Under the pieces are notes generated by a model. It did no database searches. It had not been told where the DNA came from and saw nothing but the letters and a program-made list of their open reading frames with translations. From a bacterium (GTDB lineage: Bacteria > Joyebacterota > Joyebacteria > Joyebacterales > Joyebacteraceae), in contig JALGZD010000004.1 of the NCBI GenBank assembly GCA_025782395.1, positions 1 through 64,000 of the forward strand: a stretch of 64,000 nt of DNA, read 5' to 3'. Below are positions 51,863-61,525 of the stretch, piece by piece. A program made the translations under genes and the position numbers. Positions within the stretch are counted from its first letter, which is position 1. The number at the start of each line of letters is the position of its first letter.

Positions 51863-52972
51863 ATGGCAGATACCGTGCGATTCGATTGCAGGTTCTATCT
51901 GGGGGACCGCCCCTGTCGCTGGGGCGGGGAGTGCGATGGGTGTACTTACTATCAGCCCATGGGAACGAGGTTCCTGATCATCAAGCTCGCCGCAGCTGGG
52001 GACGTTCTGCGCACCACGTCGATCCTGGAGCCGCTGAAACGGAAATACCCTGAATCACATGTCACCTGGGTGACAGACGCGAACGCCCTGCCGCTCATTG
52101 CCTTGAATCCATACATCGACCGCGCTGTGCCTCTTGGGTTTGAGGCCGCGCTGACTCTCCTGGCTCAACGCTTCGACGTGGTCATCTGCCTCGACAAGGA
52201 GCCTCGCGCGGGCGCTCTCATGAATCTCATCAAGGCCGATCGCAAGCTGGGTTTCGGACTCTCGGAATGGGGGACGATCGAGCCCGTGAGCGCGGGAGCC
52301 CAGTACGATTTCCAGCTTGGACTATCGGACGACAGAAAATTCAACGAGAACAGGAAAGGCTACCCCGAGATCTTCTGCCAGATCGCCGACGTCGACTACG
52401 CCGGCGAGCCGTACGTGCTCGTGCTTCCCGATCAATCCATCGAATACGCGAACAGATTCGTCCGCGAGCTTGGTCCTGAGACGCCTCTCGTCGGTCTCAA
52501 TGTAGGAGCAGGCCGTGTGTTCGCAAACAAGGCGTGGACGCCGTCCGGCTACGCGGCTCTTGCGGTCCGGATCAGCGATGATCTCGGAGGAACAGCTCTG
52601 CTCCTCGGCGGTGCTGATGAGCAGAGGAGTATCGCGGATATCGTTTCGCTCTCCAAAGGAGCGGCGATCGCCGGGGGACAGCACACGCTTCTGGACTTCG
52701 CAGCGATCGTAGGCAAGCTGGACGCTCTCGTCACCGGCGATACGATGGCCCTGCATCTCGCTGTGGCGCTGCGGGTCCCGGTCGTGGCACTCTTTGGTCC
52801 AACCGCTTGTCAGGAGATAGAGCTGTTTGGTCTTGGCTCCAAAGTAACTACGACGGTCGACTGTGCGCCGTGCTATCGCAGATCGTGTGATCTGAGTCCC
52901 TCATGCATGGACGCCATCGGGGTAGATGATGTCTTCACGGCGTTGGTCAAGACGTTGGAATCCAGGGACTAG
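51863..52972 (+). CDS. Family 9 glycosyltransferase (heptosyltransferase-like) with N-terminal Cys cluster
   Basis: 369 residues. The GT9 core starts with RFLIIKLAAAGDVLRTTSIL and contains VGLNVGAGRVFANKAW, GDTMALHLAVALRVPVVALF (in part) and FGPTA, typical of LPS heptosyltransferases. Before it is a cysteine-rich lead-in, FDCRFYLGDRPCRWGGECDGC, here about residues 6-26 and containing 4 Cys; a second group (CAPCYRRSCDLSPSC) lies near the C-terminus. A metal-binding role is possible. With gmhA present, a heptose donor is plausible. Confidence 0.85.
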   Translation: MADTVRFDCRFYLGDRPCRWGGECDGCTYYQPMGTRFLIIKLAAAGDVLRTTSILEPLKRKYPESHVTWVTDANALPLIALNPYIDRAVPLGFEAALTLLAQRFDVVICLDKEPRAGALMNLIKADRKLGFGLSEWGTIEPVSAGAQYDFQLGLSDDRKFNENRKGYPEIFCQIADVDYAGEPYVLVLPDQSIEYANRFVRELGPETPLVGLNVGAGRVFANKAWTPSGYAALAVRISDDLGGTALLLGGADEQRSIADIVSLSKGAAIAGGQHTLLDFAAIVGKLDALVTGDTMALHLAVALRVPVVALFGPTACQEIELFGLGSKVTTTVDCAPCYRRSCDLSPSCMDAIGVDDVFTALVKTLESRD

Positions 52973-52976
52973 CGAG

Positions 52977-54761
52977 ATGAGACACAAGAAGCAGACAGAA
53001 ACGGGAACGAGGTCGATCCTGCTCCGCGTTCCCCTCTTCGCACTGGGTTTCGCCATTGCTATCGGGGCGTACCTGGGAGCGTTCGGGGTGCAAACGAGCG
53101 GCTTCACCATGGCCCTTGCTACAATACAGATCATCCGCATCCTCTGTGGGTGCGTGCTCTGTTATCTTCTGCTCGGGCTACTTGCGGTCTTGCCCATGCT
53201 GTTCGGCGCCGCAAGAAAGACCGACATCTCCCGCGCTGAGAGACGTATGGTCTTCGCCATGACGACGGTGACGGTCTGGGTGTTTTCCACGCTCGCCTTC
53301 CTGCCTGTGAAGGGTTCCGAGACATTCGTTCGCGCGGGCACGCTGACCACCTTCCAGCTTAACATGATCGGGGTGGCTGTCGTGCTCGTGGGAGGCCTTC
53401 TGCTCGGCTGGGTGACCGCGCTCATCGGTGTGCAGCTTCTCGCGCTGTTGAGAAACACTCTTACGAAGAGGGGGATGCACACCGTCGGAATCACCGCTCT
53501 TCTTATCGCCGTGCTCATACTGGCGATGGGGCCATCGCTGCGGTCAGGCGCGCGTCCACGGTTCTCGCTGCCTGCGGGGACAACACCCACCGGGATGCCG
53601 CGCGTTGTGGTGATCGGCGTGGACGGGTGTGACTGGGAGATGCTGGGCCCTCTGGTTGAGGCCGGCGAACTTCCGAACTTCGAGAGGCTGATGGAGCGTG
53701 GTTGGCACGGTCCTCTGCTTAGTTCGGAACCGATGATATCGCCCAGAATATGGACTACGATAGCGACGGGGAAGGTGCCGGACAAGCACGGGATTCTCGG
53801 TTTCGTCGACCTGAACGGCGTTCCCGTGAATGCGGCAATGAGAAGCGCACCGGCCATATGGGAGATAGTCTCGGGCTATGGTGGGATCGTAGGTGTGATC
53901 GGGTGGTACGTGACGTGGCCGGCTGACGATGTCAACGGCTTCATGATTTCGGATCGCGTCCACTCACTCATGAGAGGCCCTTTGCAGATCCTGCACACTA
54001 TTGAAGGACAACCGACAAACGAACGACTTCGCTCGTTCGGCTCGTTTGCGTTCGATGCAGGCTACAAGCGTCTTGATACAGGCAACAAGCGATACCAGCA
54101 GAACAGAATAGTCGACGAGCCGTTGAGATGGGGGTACCTGAGGGATGAGATCTATGCCGGCATGGCCGACGTCTTCATCCCGCGGTACGACCCAAACTTC
54201 TCAGCCATCTATCTCAGAGGCATCGATTTCGTACAGCATTTCTTCTGGCAGTACTCGGATCCGGAGCCGTTCGGGTCTGTGACACCGGAAGACATCAGGG
54301 CCTACGGAGATGTTATCCCAAACTACTACAGATACACAGACCGTTTGTTGGGCAGGTTGCTCGAATCCGTGGGAGACGACACGAATGTGCTTCTGGTCTC
54401 CGACCACGGCTTCCAGCCTCGCCTGGAACTCAACCCGAGCATGCCCCAGCTCACGGGCATGCATCACGAGCACGGTGTCATCATAGGCGCCGGCCCCGCC
54501 TTCCAGCGGCTCGGCCGATTCGACGACGCCACGATCCTCGATGTCGCTCCAACCTGTCTCGCGGTGCTGGGGCTGGCGGTACCGGATGACATGGACGGTC
54601 GCATTCTCCTTGAGACGATCCGCCCGAGCCATTTTGAGCGGTATCCTCTGAACTCAGTAGCAAGCTACGACTCGGCCATCGCCAGAGAGAGCGAGGAACT
54701 CGGTTCGACCATGGACGAATCGATCAAGGAACAGCTCAGATCCCTTGGCTACATCGAGTAG
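52977..54761 (+). CDS. Membrane-anchored alkaline-phosphatase-superfamily protein
   Basis: 594 residues from ATG 52977. The first 200 residues hold about five membrane helices (LLRVPLFALGFAIAIGAYLG, ILCGCVLCYLLLGLLAVLP and others). The periplasmic domain then parallels the 50392 gene: VVVIGVDGCDWEMLGPLVE, SPRIWTTIATGKVPDKHGI, VSDHGFQPRLELNP, MHHEHGVIIGAGP and the identical end LRSLGYIE. Topology (membrane domain plus phosphatase-like domain) recalls phosphoethanolamine or glycerol-phosphate transferases, but the motifs fit phosphodiesterases better. Substrate unknown. Confidence 0.85.
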   Translation: MRHKKQTETGTRSILLRVPLFALGFAIAIGAYLGAFGVQTSGFTMALATIQIIRILCGCVLCYLLLGLLAVLPMLFGAARKTDISRAERRMVFAMTTVTVWVFSTLAFLPVKGSETFVRAGTLTTFQLNMIGVAVVLVGGLLLGWVTALIGVQLLALLRNTLTKRGMHTVGITALLIAVLILAMGPSLRSGARPRFSLPAGTTPTGMPRVVVIGVDGCDWEMLGPLVEAGELPNFERLMERGWHGPLLSSEPMISPRIWTTIATGKVPDKHGILGFVDLNGVPVNAAMRSAPAIWEIVSGYGGIVGVIGWYVTWPADDVNGFMISDRVHSLMRGPLQILHTIEGQPTNERLRSFGSFAFDAGYKRLDTGNKRYQQNRIVDEPLRWGYLRDEIYAGMADVFIPRYDPNFSAIYLRGIDFVQHFFWQYSDPEPFGSVTPEDIRAYGDVIPNYYRYTDRLLGRLLESVGDDTNVLLVSDHGFQPRLELNPSMPQLTGMHHEHGVIIGAGPAFQRLGRFDDATILDVAPTCLAVLGLAVPDDMDGRILLETIRPSHFERYPLNSVASYDSAIARESEELGSTMDESIKEQLRSLGYIE

Positions 54762-54767
54762 GACGAC

Positions 54768-56069
54768 TTGCATCCCAGTCCTGGAGGGCCCTTGCGTGCA
54801 TTGACAGGACCAAGGAGCAGCGGAGCTCACGTCAGGATAGGCTCTGTCTTCGGAATCGTCCTCGTGGCAGCCCTGCTCCAGGTCCTCAGCCAGATGCTCT
54901 TGGCAAGGGGGCTTCCGAAAGAGTCCGTCGGGATCGTCTCCCTTCTTCTTGGAGCTCTTCCGCTCCTGTCGACGATTTCCCTGCTTGGCCAGAACTCCGC
55001 AACTGTACGATTCATCGCTCGTTCATCCGGCGAAACCTACAACATCCGAGCGCACGTTCAGCGGATACTCACCGTGGTCGTGCCGCTCAGCATCGCCGTG
55101 GGTGTCATCGCCGGCCTGTTCTACGCATTGACGTTTCTGTCGGTGTTGACACTTGTCGTCCTGGTAGCCTCGCAGAACGTCGTGCTCCTCGTAAGCGGGG
55201 TGGAGCGGGCGCGGCACCACTACGAACGAGCCATGCTCTGGAGACAGATGCCCGTCATCTTGACGGCACTGTTGTTCTCAGTTGCTTTTCTGGCCACGCA
55301 TATGGATCTCATCTCTGTCCAATGGTCACTTGTCCTGGCGTTCGGAGTCTGGGGAGGCTGGCTCGCGTTTAAGGCTACGAGTCGTTCCTCGAGCAAAGGT
55401 ACTGAAGGCTCCGGAGATCTTCGGGACGTTCCGTCATCCGTGCTCAGAGAGGGGCTTCTGTTCCTGGGGACGGGGCTTTCGCTCTCGGTGATGGTCGGAC
55501 TCGACAAACTCATCATCGGCAAGATGTTGACCTATTCCGACCTCGCGATCTATGCCACCGTCTTCGCTACGATGAAGGGGTTCGACTTCCTCTTCTATTC
55601 CATCGGATATGTCCTCATGCCCAGCGCCGGCAGGATGGCGCGGGTCCGCCTCGGTCGCCATTTCGGCGGCATTGCCCTTCTAGCTGTTGCGCTCTCTTCA
55701 GCCTACTTTTTCTTCGGCGACGACGCAGTGCACATCCTGTATGCAGGGCGCTACGACTCAGGTTCGTATCTGATACTTCCTTTCATCTTGTCCGGCGTGT
55801 TCAAGCTGTTTTACTCTATTCCAGCCAGCTTCATCGGCGGACGTCTGCCACGAGTCGCCGTGAAGCAGTTCATGTGGCTGAACTTCGGAACGATGGCGGT
55901 CAACATCGTGCTCGATATCGTTCTCATACTGAGGATGGGACTGATGGGAGCAGCGGTGGCAACAGCCATCGCATGGGGGATGCGTCTGGCAGGCGGAATG
56001 CTGGTACTGGCGCGACACCGTTCTCATCTCGGTGAGATATCGGAGAGCGAGCCCACCAACGGATTCTGA
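54768..56069 (+). CDS. Polysaccharide flippase, Wzx/MurJ-like (MOP superfamily)
   Basis: 433 residues, about 12 membrane helices. Start TTG 54768; the first 20 residues are polar and similarity begins near GSVFGIVLVAALLQVLSQML. The layout of paired helical bundles and the GMRLAGGMLVLARHRSHLGE tail fit oligosaccharide flippases of the O-antigen and capsule type. It would move a lipid-linked repeat unit to the outer leaflet. No wzy-type polymerase is evident unless the next gene serves that role. Confidence 0.82.
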   Translation: MHPSPGGPLRALTGPRSSGAHVRIGSVFGIVLVAALLQVLSQMLLARGLPKESVGIVSLLLGALPLLSTISLLGQNSATVRFIARSSGETYNIRAHVQRILTVVVPLSIAVGVIAGLFYALTFLSVLTLVVLVASQNVVLLVSGVERARHHYERAMLWRQMPVILTALLFSVAFLATHMDLISVQWSLVLAFGVWGGWLAFKATSRSSSKGTEGSGDLRDVPSSVLREGLLFLGTGLSLSVMVGLDKLIIGKMLTYSDLAIYATVFATMKGFDFLFYSIGYVLMPSAGRMARVRLGRHFGGIALLAVALSSAYFFFGDDAVHILYAGRYDSGSYLILPFILSGVFKLFYSIPASFIGGRLPRVAVKQFMWLNFGTMAVNIVLDIVLILRMGLMGAAVATAIAWGMRLAGGMLVLARHRSHLGEISESEPTNGF

Positions 56070-56120
56070 GATTTCCGTCTATCCGAACAACCTGATGACT
56101 AATGCATGAGGGAGACGTGA

Positions 56121-58604
56121 ATGCCTCACAAACAGGGAAAAGGGGCGCCCCGCAGACGCCCGAGAACGGGCAGTGCGAGCGCGAGGACACAGAACGACCG
56201 TCCAGACCGTAGCCCGACCGCACGGGAGACGGCTATGAGCGGCCGATCTGTCTTCGGCAGCAGAGCCACGCTCATCTCACTCGCCATGATCATCGGCATA
56301 GGCCTGATCTACTTTCACCGGGTCATATTCGGGGGTGAGATCCTCACCGGCGGTGACGTGCTGGCCGGAGCTGCCATATTCGAGGACTACGCGACTGAAC
56401 GGATAGCGAGCGGACAGCTACCGCTCTGGAACCCCTACATATTCTCCGGGATGCCTTTCCTTGAGAGCATGACCTGGAACGGGATCGTATACCCCAGCTA
56501 CTGGATCCGGAGGTTCCTTGAGAGCGTCCCCGGTGTCACGCTCCCGAGACTCTTCTTCCTGGTTCTCCACTACATCGTGGCGGGAGTGGGCACATTCTTC
56601 TTTCTTCGGTCGAGGAAGGTCGGTCACGCTGGTGCTGTTACCGCAGCCGCAGCGTTCATGCTCTCTCCTCATCTGGTGGGACTTGCCACAATAGGTCATG
56701 GCGGGAAGGTCCTGAGCGCCGCCTACATCCCTCTGGTTCTCCTGGCCGCGTTCAGGCTGCTCGAGACGGGACAGCGCCGGTGGGTGGCCATCCTTGCGAC
56801 TGTGGGGGGATTGCAGTTCCTTGCGCGACACGTTCAGGTCAGCTACTACACGTGGCTCGCCGTGGGACTTCTTCTGATCTTCTACCTCATTACCGCGCGA
56901 CGCGATGGCGAGCGCCCTGGCGCGTTGTTCCTGAAGACCGGACAGCTCGTGACGGCCGGAATCCTTGCCGCGACGTTGGCAGCCGTTCTTCTCTTGCCGT
57001 TGATGAGTTACTCTGACCTCTCCACGCGGGTGGGCCAGGCGGGGGGTATGGGATTCGCGCAAGCCACTATGTGGTCATTCCACCCAACGGAGTTGGCGAC
57101 ATTGCTCGTACCGTCGGCTCTTGGGCTCTCAAACGAGACCTACTGGGGAACGATGCCGTTTCAGCAGGTCTCACACTATGTCGGATATGTCGTTCTTGCC
57201 CTGGCTGCTATCGCGGCTTTCCGAAAGAGGGATCGTGACGTCCGCTTCCTTCTGGTTCTCGCAGCTGTCGGCATCTTCCTTTCGTTTGGTCGCCACATCG
57301 GTCCCGTCTATCGTCTTATGTACAACCTGCTGCCGGGATTCAATCGCTTCCGCGTTCCTGCGCTCTTTCTTCTTCTGTCTCAGTTTTCGCTTGCGGCTTT
57401 GGCCGGACACGGTGTGAGTGCTCTCTTGAGGGAGGAGAACGCGTGCGGGACCCTCTCCAGGGAGAAAGAACCCGGGGCGGCGAGAGCAGGATGGCTACAT
57501 TGGGCAATCGGCACGGCGGCAGTTGGAATCGGCGTAGGGGTAGTGGTGATGCTGTCCCGCTCGTCCATCGAACAGACTGCCTCGGCGTCCCTGATGGCGA
57601 AGCACACGGGTGTTGCGGCCTCCGCACTCAGACAGGTAGGAGCCAGGGCTGCAACGATGGCCGCAAGAGACGCCGGCATACTGATAGCCTTCGCTGCAGC
57701 GACAGGCGTCGCCATCTTTGTAGCCTCTACGAGAAAACTCGCCGGCTGGATCGTGGCAGTGCTGTTGGTGGGGCTCGTGGTATGGGATGTCTCGACCGTG
57801 AACGCGCGTTTCCTTCACCCGGAACCGATGAGATCACTCTCATCTTATTTTCCGGAGACGCCGACAGTCAGCTATCTGAAAGAGCAACCCGGCGTTTTCA
57901 GAGTGGCACCTCTGGGAGAGAGCTTCTCCTCAAACGAGTGGATGTACCACCGGATCGAATCGATTGGGGGGTACCATCCAGCGAAGCTTCAAACGTACAA
58001 CCGCCTTCTGGAACAACTCGGACTCGGTAACCTGAAGTTCCTTGCCCTTACGAACGTGCGCTATCTCGTCGGACCCGAGCACGAGCTCGGACACCCGGCG
58101 TTCAGGATGGTCGCACCGCGCGTTCATGAGAATCTTGCGGCAATGCCGCGCGTATTCCTCATGGGCAGCGCCAAGACCGTGCGGTCCAAACATGTCGCTC
58201 TGGGCGAACTCGCCACCGACGGGTTCAACCCCGCTGCGTACGCCATCGTCGACCGAGAGCTGCCCGGTCCCGTCGAAGAGGTAGGGAATAGTAGCGTCCA
58301 GCTCATTTCGCACTCACCCGAAAGAATCGTTGTAACTGCAGAAATCATGCGACCTTGTCTTCTCGTTTTCTCTGAGATATACTACCCACGAGGGTGGAAG
58401 GCGTTCGTCGATGATCAAGAGACCTGTATCTACCGGACGAACTACGCCTTCCGCTCGGTATATCTCGAACCGGGGAATCACACGGTCGTCATGAGCTACA
58501 CGGCCGAAGGACTCCGGTCCGGGCTTGTTGTTTCTGTACTCTCGGCACTCATCATCGCGCTCTTGTGGGCGCTCCCAACCAGAGGCGGGAACCGGAGAGA
58601 ATAG
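56121..58604 (+). CDS. Large YfhO-like membrane protein (GT-C-type candidate)
   Basis: 827 residues: a basic, disordered N-terminus of about 45 residues, roughly 12-13 membrane helices to about residue 560, and a C-terminal domain of about 250 residues (SYLKEQPGVFRVAPLGESFS, ERIVVTAEIMRPCLLVFSEIY in part, YYPRGWKAFVDDQE). The YPRGWKAFVDD-like segment and the topology are typical of YfhO/bacterial membrane glycosyltransferase homologues. Known relatives help add glycosyl groups to lipoteichoic acid using polyprenyl-phosphate sugars. It directly precedes a polyprenol-phosphate-mannose synthase-like gene, with no gap. Confidence 0.85.
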   Translation: MPHKQGKGAPRRRPRTGSASARTQNDRPDRSPTARETAMSGRSVFGSRATLISLAMIIGIGLIYFHRVIFGGEILTGGDVLAGAAIFEDYATERIASGQLPLWNPYIFSGMPFLESMTWNGIVYPSYWIRRFLESVPGVTLPRLFFLVLHYIVAGVGTFFFLRSRKVGHAGAVTAAAAFMLSPHLVGLATIGHGGKVLSAAYIPLVLLAAFRLLETGQRRWVAILATVGGLQFLARHVQVSYYTWLAVGLLLIFYLITARRDGERPGALFLKTGQLVTAGILAATLAAVLLLPLMSYSDLSTRVGQAGGMGFAQATMWSFHPTELATLLVPSALGLSNETYWGTMPFQQVSHYVGYVVLALAAIAAFRKRDRDVRFLLVLAAVGIFLSFGRHIGPVYRLMYNLLPGFNRFRVPALFLLLSQFSLAALAGHGVSALLREENACGTLSREKEPGAARAGWLHWAIGTAAVGIGVGVVVMLSRSSIEQTASASLMAKHTGVAASALRQVGARAATMAARDAGILIAFAAATGVAIFVASTRKLAGWIVAVLLVGLVVWDVSTVNARFLHPEPMRSLSSYFPETPTVSYLKEQPGVFRVAPLGESFSSNEWMYHRIESIGGYHPAKLQTYNRLLEQLGLGNLKFLALTNVRYLVGPEHELGHPAFRMVAPRVHENLAAMPRVFLMGSAKTVRSKHVALGELATDGFNPAAYAIVDRELPGPVEEVGNSSVQLISHSPERIVVTAEIMRPCLLVFSEIYYPRGWKAFVDDQETCIYRTNYAFRSVYLEPGNHTVVMSYTAEGLRSGLVVSVLSALIIALLWALPTRGGNRRE

Positions 58605-59318
58605 ATGAAGCTCATGGTCATCGTTCCGACCTACAACGAGCGGGAGAACCTGGCCAATCTGGCGCCACTGGTGCTGTCTCAATTGCCGGATGTTCAGCTT
58701 CTTGTGGTGGACGACGGATCGCCTGACGGAACCGGCGAGCTGGCTGACAGGCTGGCGGCTGAAGATGACCGTGTGCATGTCATACACCGCCCGACGAAGA
58801 TGGGACTTGGATCCGCGTACGTCCAGGGCTTCCACTACGCTCTGGGCACCGACGCGGACCTCATCGTCCAGATGGACGCCGATTTCTCTCACGAGCCGGC
58901 CGTGATCCCCGATCTTGTGCGACAGGCCGAGAACTATGACGTGGTTCTGGGATCCCGCTATATCACGGGTGCCAATGTCGTGAACTGGCCTCTCAGGCGT
59001 CTTTTCCTAAGCTACTTCGCGAATGTCTACACGCACATCATCACGGGACTTCCAGTGAGGGATTCTACCGGCGGTTTCAAGTGCTTCAGAAGGAACGTGC
59101 TGGCAAGCATCGATCTCGATGCCATCAGATCGGACGGTTACTCGTTCCAGATTGAAGTGAACTTCCGGTGCTGGAGAAAGGGCTTCTCCATCTACGAGAT
59201 CCCGATCGTCTTTGTGGACCGACACGCGGGAACGTCCAAGATGTCCAGACGGATCGTGTGGGAAGCAATGTGGCTCGTATGGCGTCTGCGGCTTGACCGG
59301 ATACTGAGGAGAATGTGA
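58605..59318 (+). CDS. Polyprenol-monophosphomannose synthase-like GT2
   Basis: 237 residues without membrane anchor. MKLMVIVPTYNERENLANLA, LLVVDDGSPDGTGELADRLA and IVQMDADFSHEPAVIPDLV are the family DPM1/Ppm1 motifs; GSRYITGANVVNWPLRRLFL follows. It transfers mannose, or another sugar, from GDP-sugar to a polyprenyl phosphate. ATG 58605 begins the base after the YfhO-like stop, so the two are a coupled donor-and-transferase pair. GTGA overlap joins it to the next gene. Confidence 0.9.
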   Translation: MKLMVIVPTYNERENLANLAPLVLSQLPDVQLLVVDDGSPDGTGELADRLAAEDDRVHVIHRPTKMGLGSAYVQGFHYALGTDADLIVQMDADFSHEPAVIPDLVRQAENYDVVLGSRYITGANVVNWPLRRLFLSYFANVYTHIITGLPVRDSTGGFKCFRRNVLASIDLDAIRSDGYSFQIEVNFRCWRKGFSIYEIPIVFVDRHAGTSKMSRRIVWEAMWLVWRLRLDRILRRM

Positions 59319-61471
59319 GCTCTCGCGGAGGATCTTTCGACCTCTCGATCGTGATCGTCGGCTACAATAGCCGTCCTGACCTCGATGGTTGTCTTCGGGC
59401 AATAGAGGCATCGCTCGATGCGGTCACCAGCGAGACGATTGTGATCGACAACGCGTCGTCAGACGGGACCGTGAGCCTGGTCAAGCGGGAGTTCAAATGG
59501 GTCAGGCTATTTGAGAACTCCAGCAATGTGGGATTGGCGAGGGCCGTTAACAGGGGCATCAGAGAGGCAAAGGGGCACTACGTCCTTGTCCTGAACCCGG
59601 ATATCCAGATCCGGAGCGGTTCGCTCGACGCTCTGGTCGCGTTCATGGACAGTCACAGCGACGTCGGGATGGCGGGGGCGAAGCTCCTCAACACGGATGG
59701 GAGCCTTCAGTACTCGTGTCGCGCATTCTACACGTTCTGGACTCTCGTTCTGAGAAGGACCTTTCTCGGAACACTGTTCAAGCATAGCCGGACAATCCAA
59801 CGGCATCTGATGCTCGACTACGACCACGAAACACCGCGCGAAGTAGACTGGATACTGGGCGCATGCATGCTGACGCGGCGCGATGCTCTGGCTGATGTAG
59901 GTCCGATGGACGAGCGCTTCTTTCTCTACTTCGAGGACGTGGACTGGTGCTACAGGATGTGGCGCGGCGGATGGAAGGTCTGCTACGTTCCGGCATCGGT
60001 CATGACGCACCGCCATGCAAGAGAGAGCGCTGGATCAGGTATCAGCCGGCAACTTGTGTCCCATCTGCTCTCGCTCGCACACTTCTATGAGAAGTGGGGA
60101 GGGTTCATCTACGCTTTGAAGAGACACAGACGAATCCTCAGGACGTCACTCCTTCTGATCTCAGATGTGGTGGCCATCAACGCGGGCTTTGCGTTTGCGT
60201 ACCTGCTTCGCTCCAGCCTACGCGGTCTCCTGGCCAAACCTCTTTTCGGCGTGGAGATCTATGGGGCTTTCCTGGTCTTTTCGAACATCATGTTCCTGGT
60301 CACGTTTGCCTTCTTTGGGCTCTATCATGGCAGACAGGAGCGCGAACCCTGGGCCGACACATTCCTGCGGCTGACTCGGGCGTCAGCAGTGGCCGCCATC
60401 ATCCTGATGGCCAGCACGTTCCTTGCCTCCACAATTGTCTATTCGCGCCTGCTCGTCGGAGCGTTCAGCCTGCTCGTGGTCATTCTGGCGTCGATCCAGC
60501 GAGGGGGACTCAGACTGCTCCACAACCAGATCAGGGCGGGAAGCTTCGATCTGGCGCGAGTCGCCGTCGTTGGAACCGGAAGAACGGCAGTCCGTCTTGC
60601 GGAACGGATTGCATCCCGTCCGGCTCTTGGTTACGATCTCGTAGGACTCGTGGACCCCGGACTGGGCAAGCGTGAGCCATCAGCGATCCCCGTTATCGGT
60701 ATGCTCGAGAACCTCATCGACCTTGTCGATGCCCAGAGGCTGGAGGAAATCATATTCGCCGATCCCGAGCTGCCGAACTCGGAGATTTCGGACTTTCTGC
60801 TGCGGGCCAGACGGAGTACGGTAGATGTGAGGTTGGTCTCGGGGCTGACGGGAATCATGACGCAGCGGGCGCGGGTTGAGGAGTTCCTCGACACGCCCGT
60901 CGTGACGTTTGAGCGGGAGGCCCTCCTGGGTACGAAGGGAGGGGTGAAGCGCGCTCTGGACATCGGGGGCGCGGCCGTTCTGCTGACGTTATGGTCGCCG
61001 ATACTGGCGGTGTCTGCTCTCGTATCAAAAGCGACGCGGGGGCGCGGGCCGATCACGCGCAGCGTGCGTGCGGGCCGGAACCAGGTGGAATACCAGATGC
61101 TCACGCTTCATCCCGAGGACGCAGAGTCCGCCCTCAGACGCTTCATCGTGCGGCACGGTCTGAACGGGTTCCCGGCACTTGTGAACGTCCTCCGGGGCGA
61201 CATGAGTCTCGTGGGGCCCGAACCTCTTGTGCCTGCGGTAGCCGACAGGTGCGACACAAGGTCGCGCGTCAGGTTCGACGCAAGACCCGGGATCGTTGGG
61301 CTCGCTCGGATTGCCGGAAGTGGAACGTATTCTGGTGATGACGCCGCAACACGTGATGACAGCGCAACGGCTCTGGATGCCTACTACGTTCAGAACTGGT
61401 CACTCGGAAGTGATCTGCGGATCGTGCTGCGCTGGCTTCTCCGCTGTGCCGGGGGACGCTCAGGATATTGA
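59315..61471 (+). CDS. GT2 fused to WbaP-like phosphoglycosyltransferase with degenerate motifs
   Basis: 718 residues combining a GT2 transferase (1 to about 250: LSIVIVGYNSRPDLDGCL, VIDNASSDGT, EDVDWCYRMWRGGW), four membrane segments (about 270-385), a Rossmann domain (VAVVGTGRTAVRLAERI) and a polyprenyl glycosylphosphotransferase domain (about 550-718, GDMSLVGPEPLVP and DAYYVQNWSLGSDLRI). Key PGT signatures are eroded: KFRSM reads as MLTLH and SLDELPQL as GLNGFPAL, so initiating activity is doubtful. Fusion of a rhamnosyl-type GT2 to a PGT is unusual. Start GTG 59315 overlaps the preceding stop. Confidence 0.82.
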   Translation: MSSRGGSFDLSIVIVGYNSRPDLDGCLRAIEASLDAVTSETIVIDNASSDGTVSLVKREFKWVRLFENSSNVGLARAVNRGIREAKGHYVLVLNPDIQIRSGSLDALVAFMDSHSDVGMAGAKLLNTDGSLQYSCRAFYTFWTLVLRRTFLGTLFKHSRTIQRHLMLDYDHETPREVDWILGACMLTRRDALADVGPMDERFFLYFEDVDWCYRMWRGGWKVCYVPASVMTHRHARESAGSGISRQLVSHLLSLAHFYEKWGGFIYALKRHRRILRTSLLLISDVVAINAGFAFAYLLRSSLRGLLAKPLFGVEIYGAFLVFSNIMFLVTFAFFGLYHGRQEREPWADTFLRLTRASAVAAIILMASTFLASTIVYSRLLVGAFSLLVVILASIQRGGLRLLHNQIRAGSFDLARVAVVGTGRTAVRLAERIASRPALGYDLVGLVDPGLGKREPSAIPVIGMLENLIDLVDAQRLEEIIFADPELPNSEISDFLLRARRSTVDVRLVSGLTGIMTQRARVEEFLDTPVVTFEREALLGTKGGVKRALDIGGAAVLLTLWSPILAVSALVSKATRGRGPITRSVRAGRNQVEYQMLTLHPEDAESALRRFIVRHGLNGFPALVNVLRGDMSLVGPEPLVPAVADRCDTRSRVRFDARPGIVGLARIAGSGTYSGDDAATRDDSATALDAYYVQNWSLGSDLRIVLRWLLRCAGGRSGY

Positions 61472-61525
61472 GACGTTCAGGACGTTGAATGGAGCAACAC
61501 AACACTGATGGAGGTGTTTGAACCC

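Noticed and set aside
50392-54761. Sulfatase assignment for the two phosphatase-superfamily proteins
   Set aside because: The C-x-P-x-R sulfatase signature is absent; the SPxxWT nucleophile region points to phosphodiesterases.
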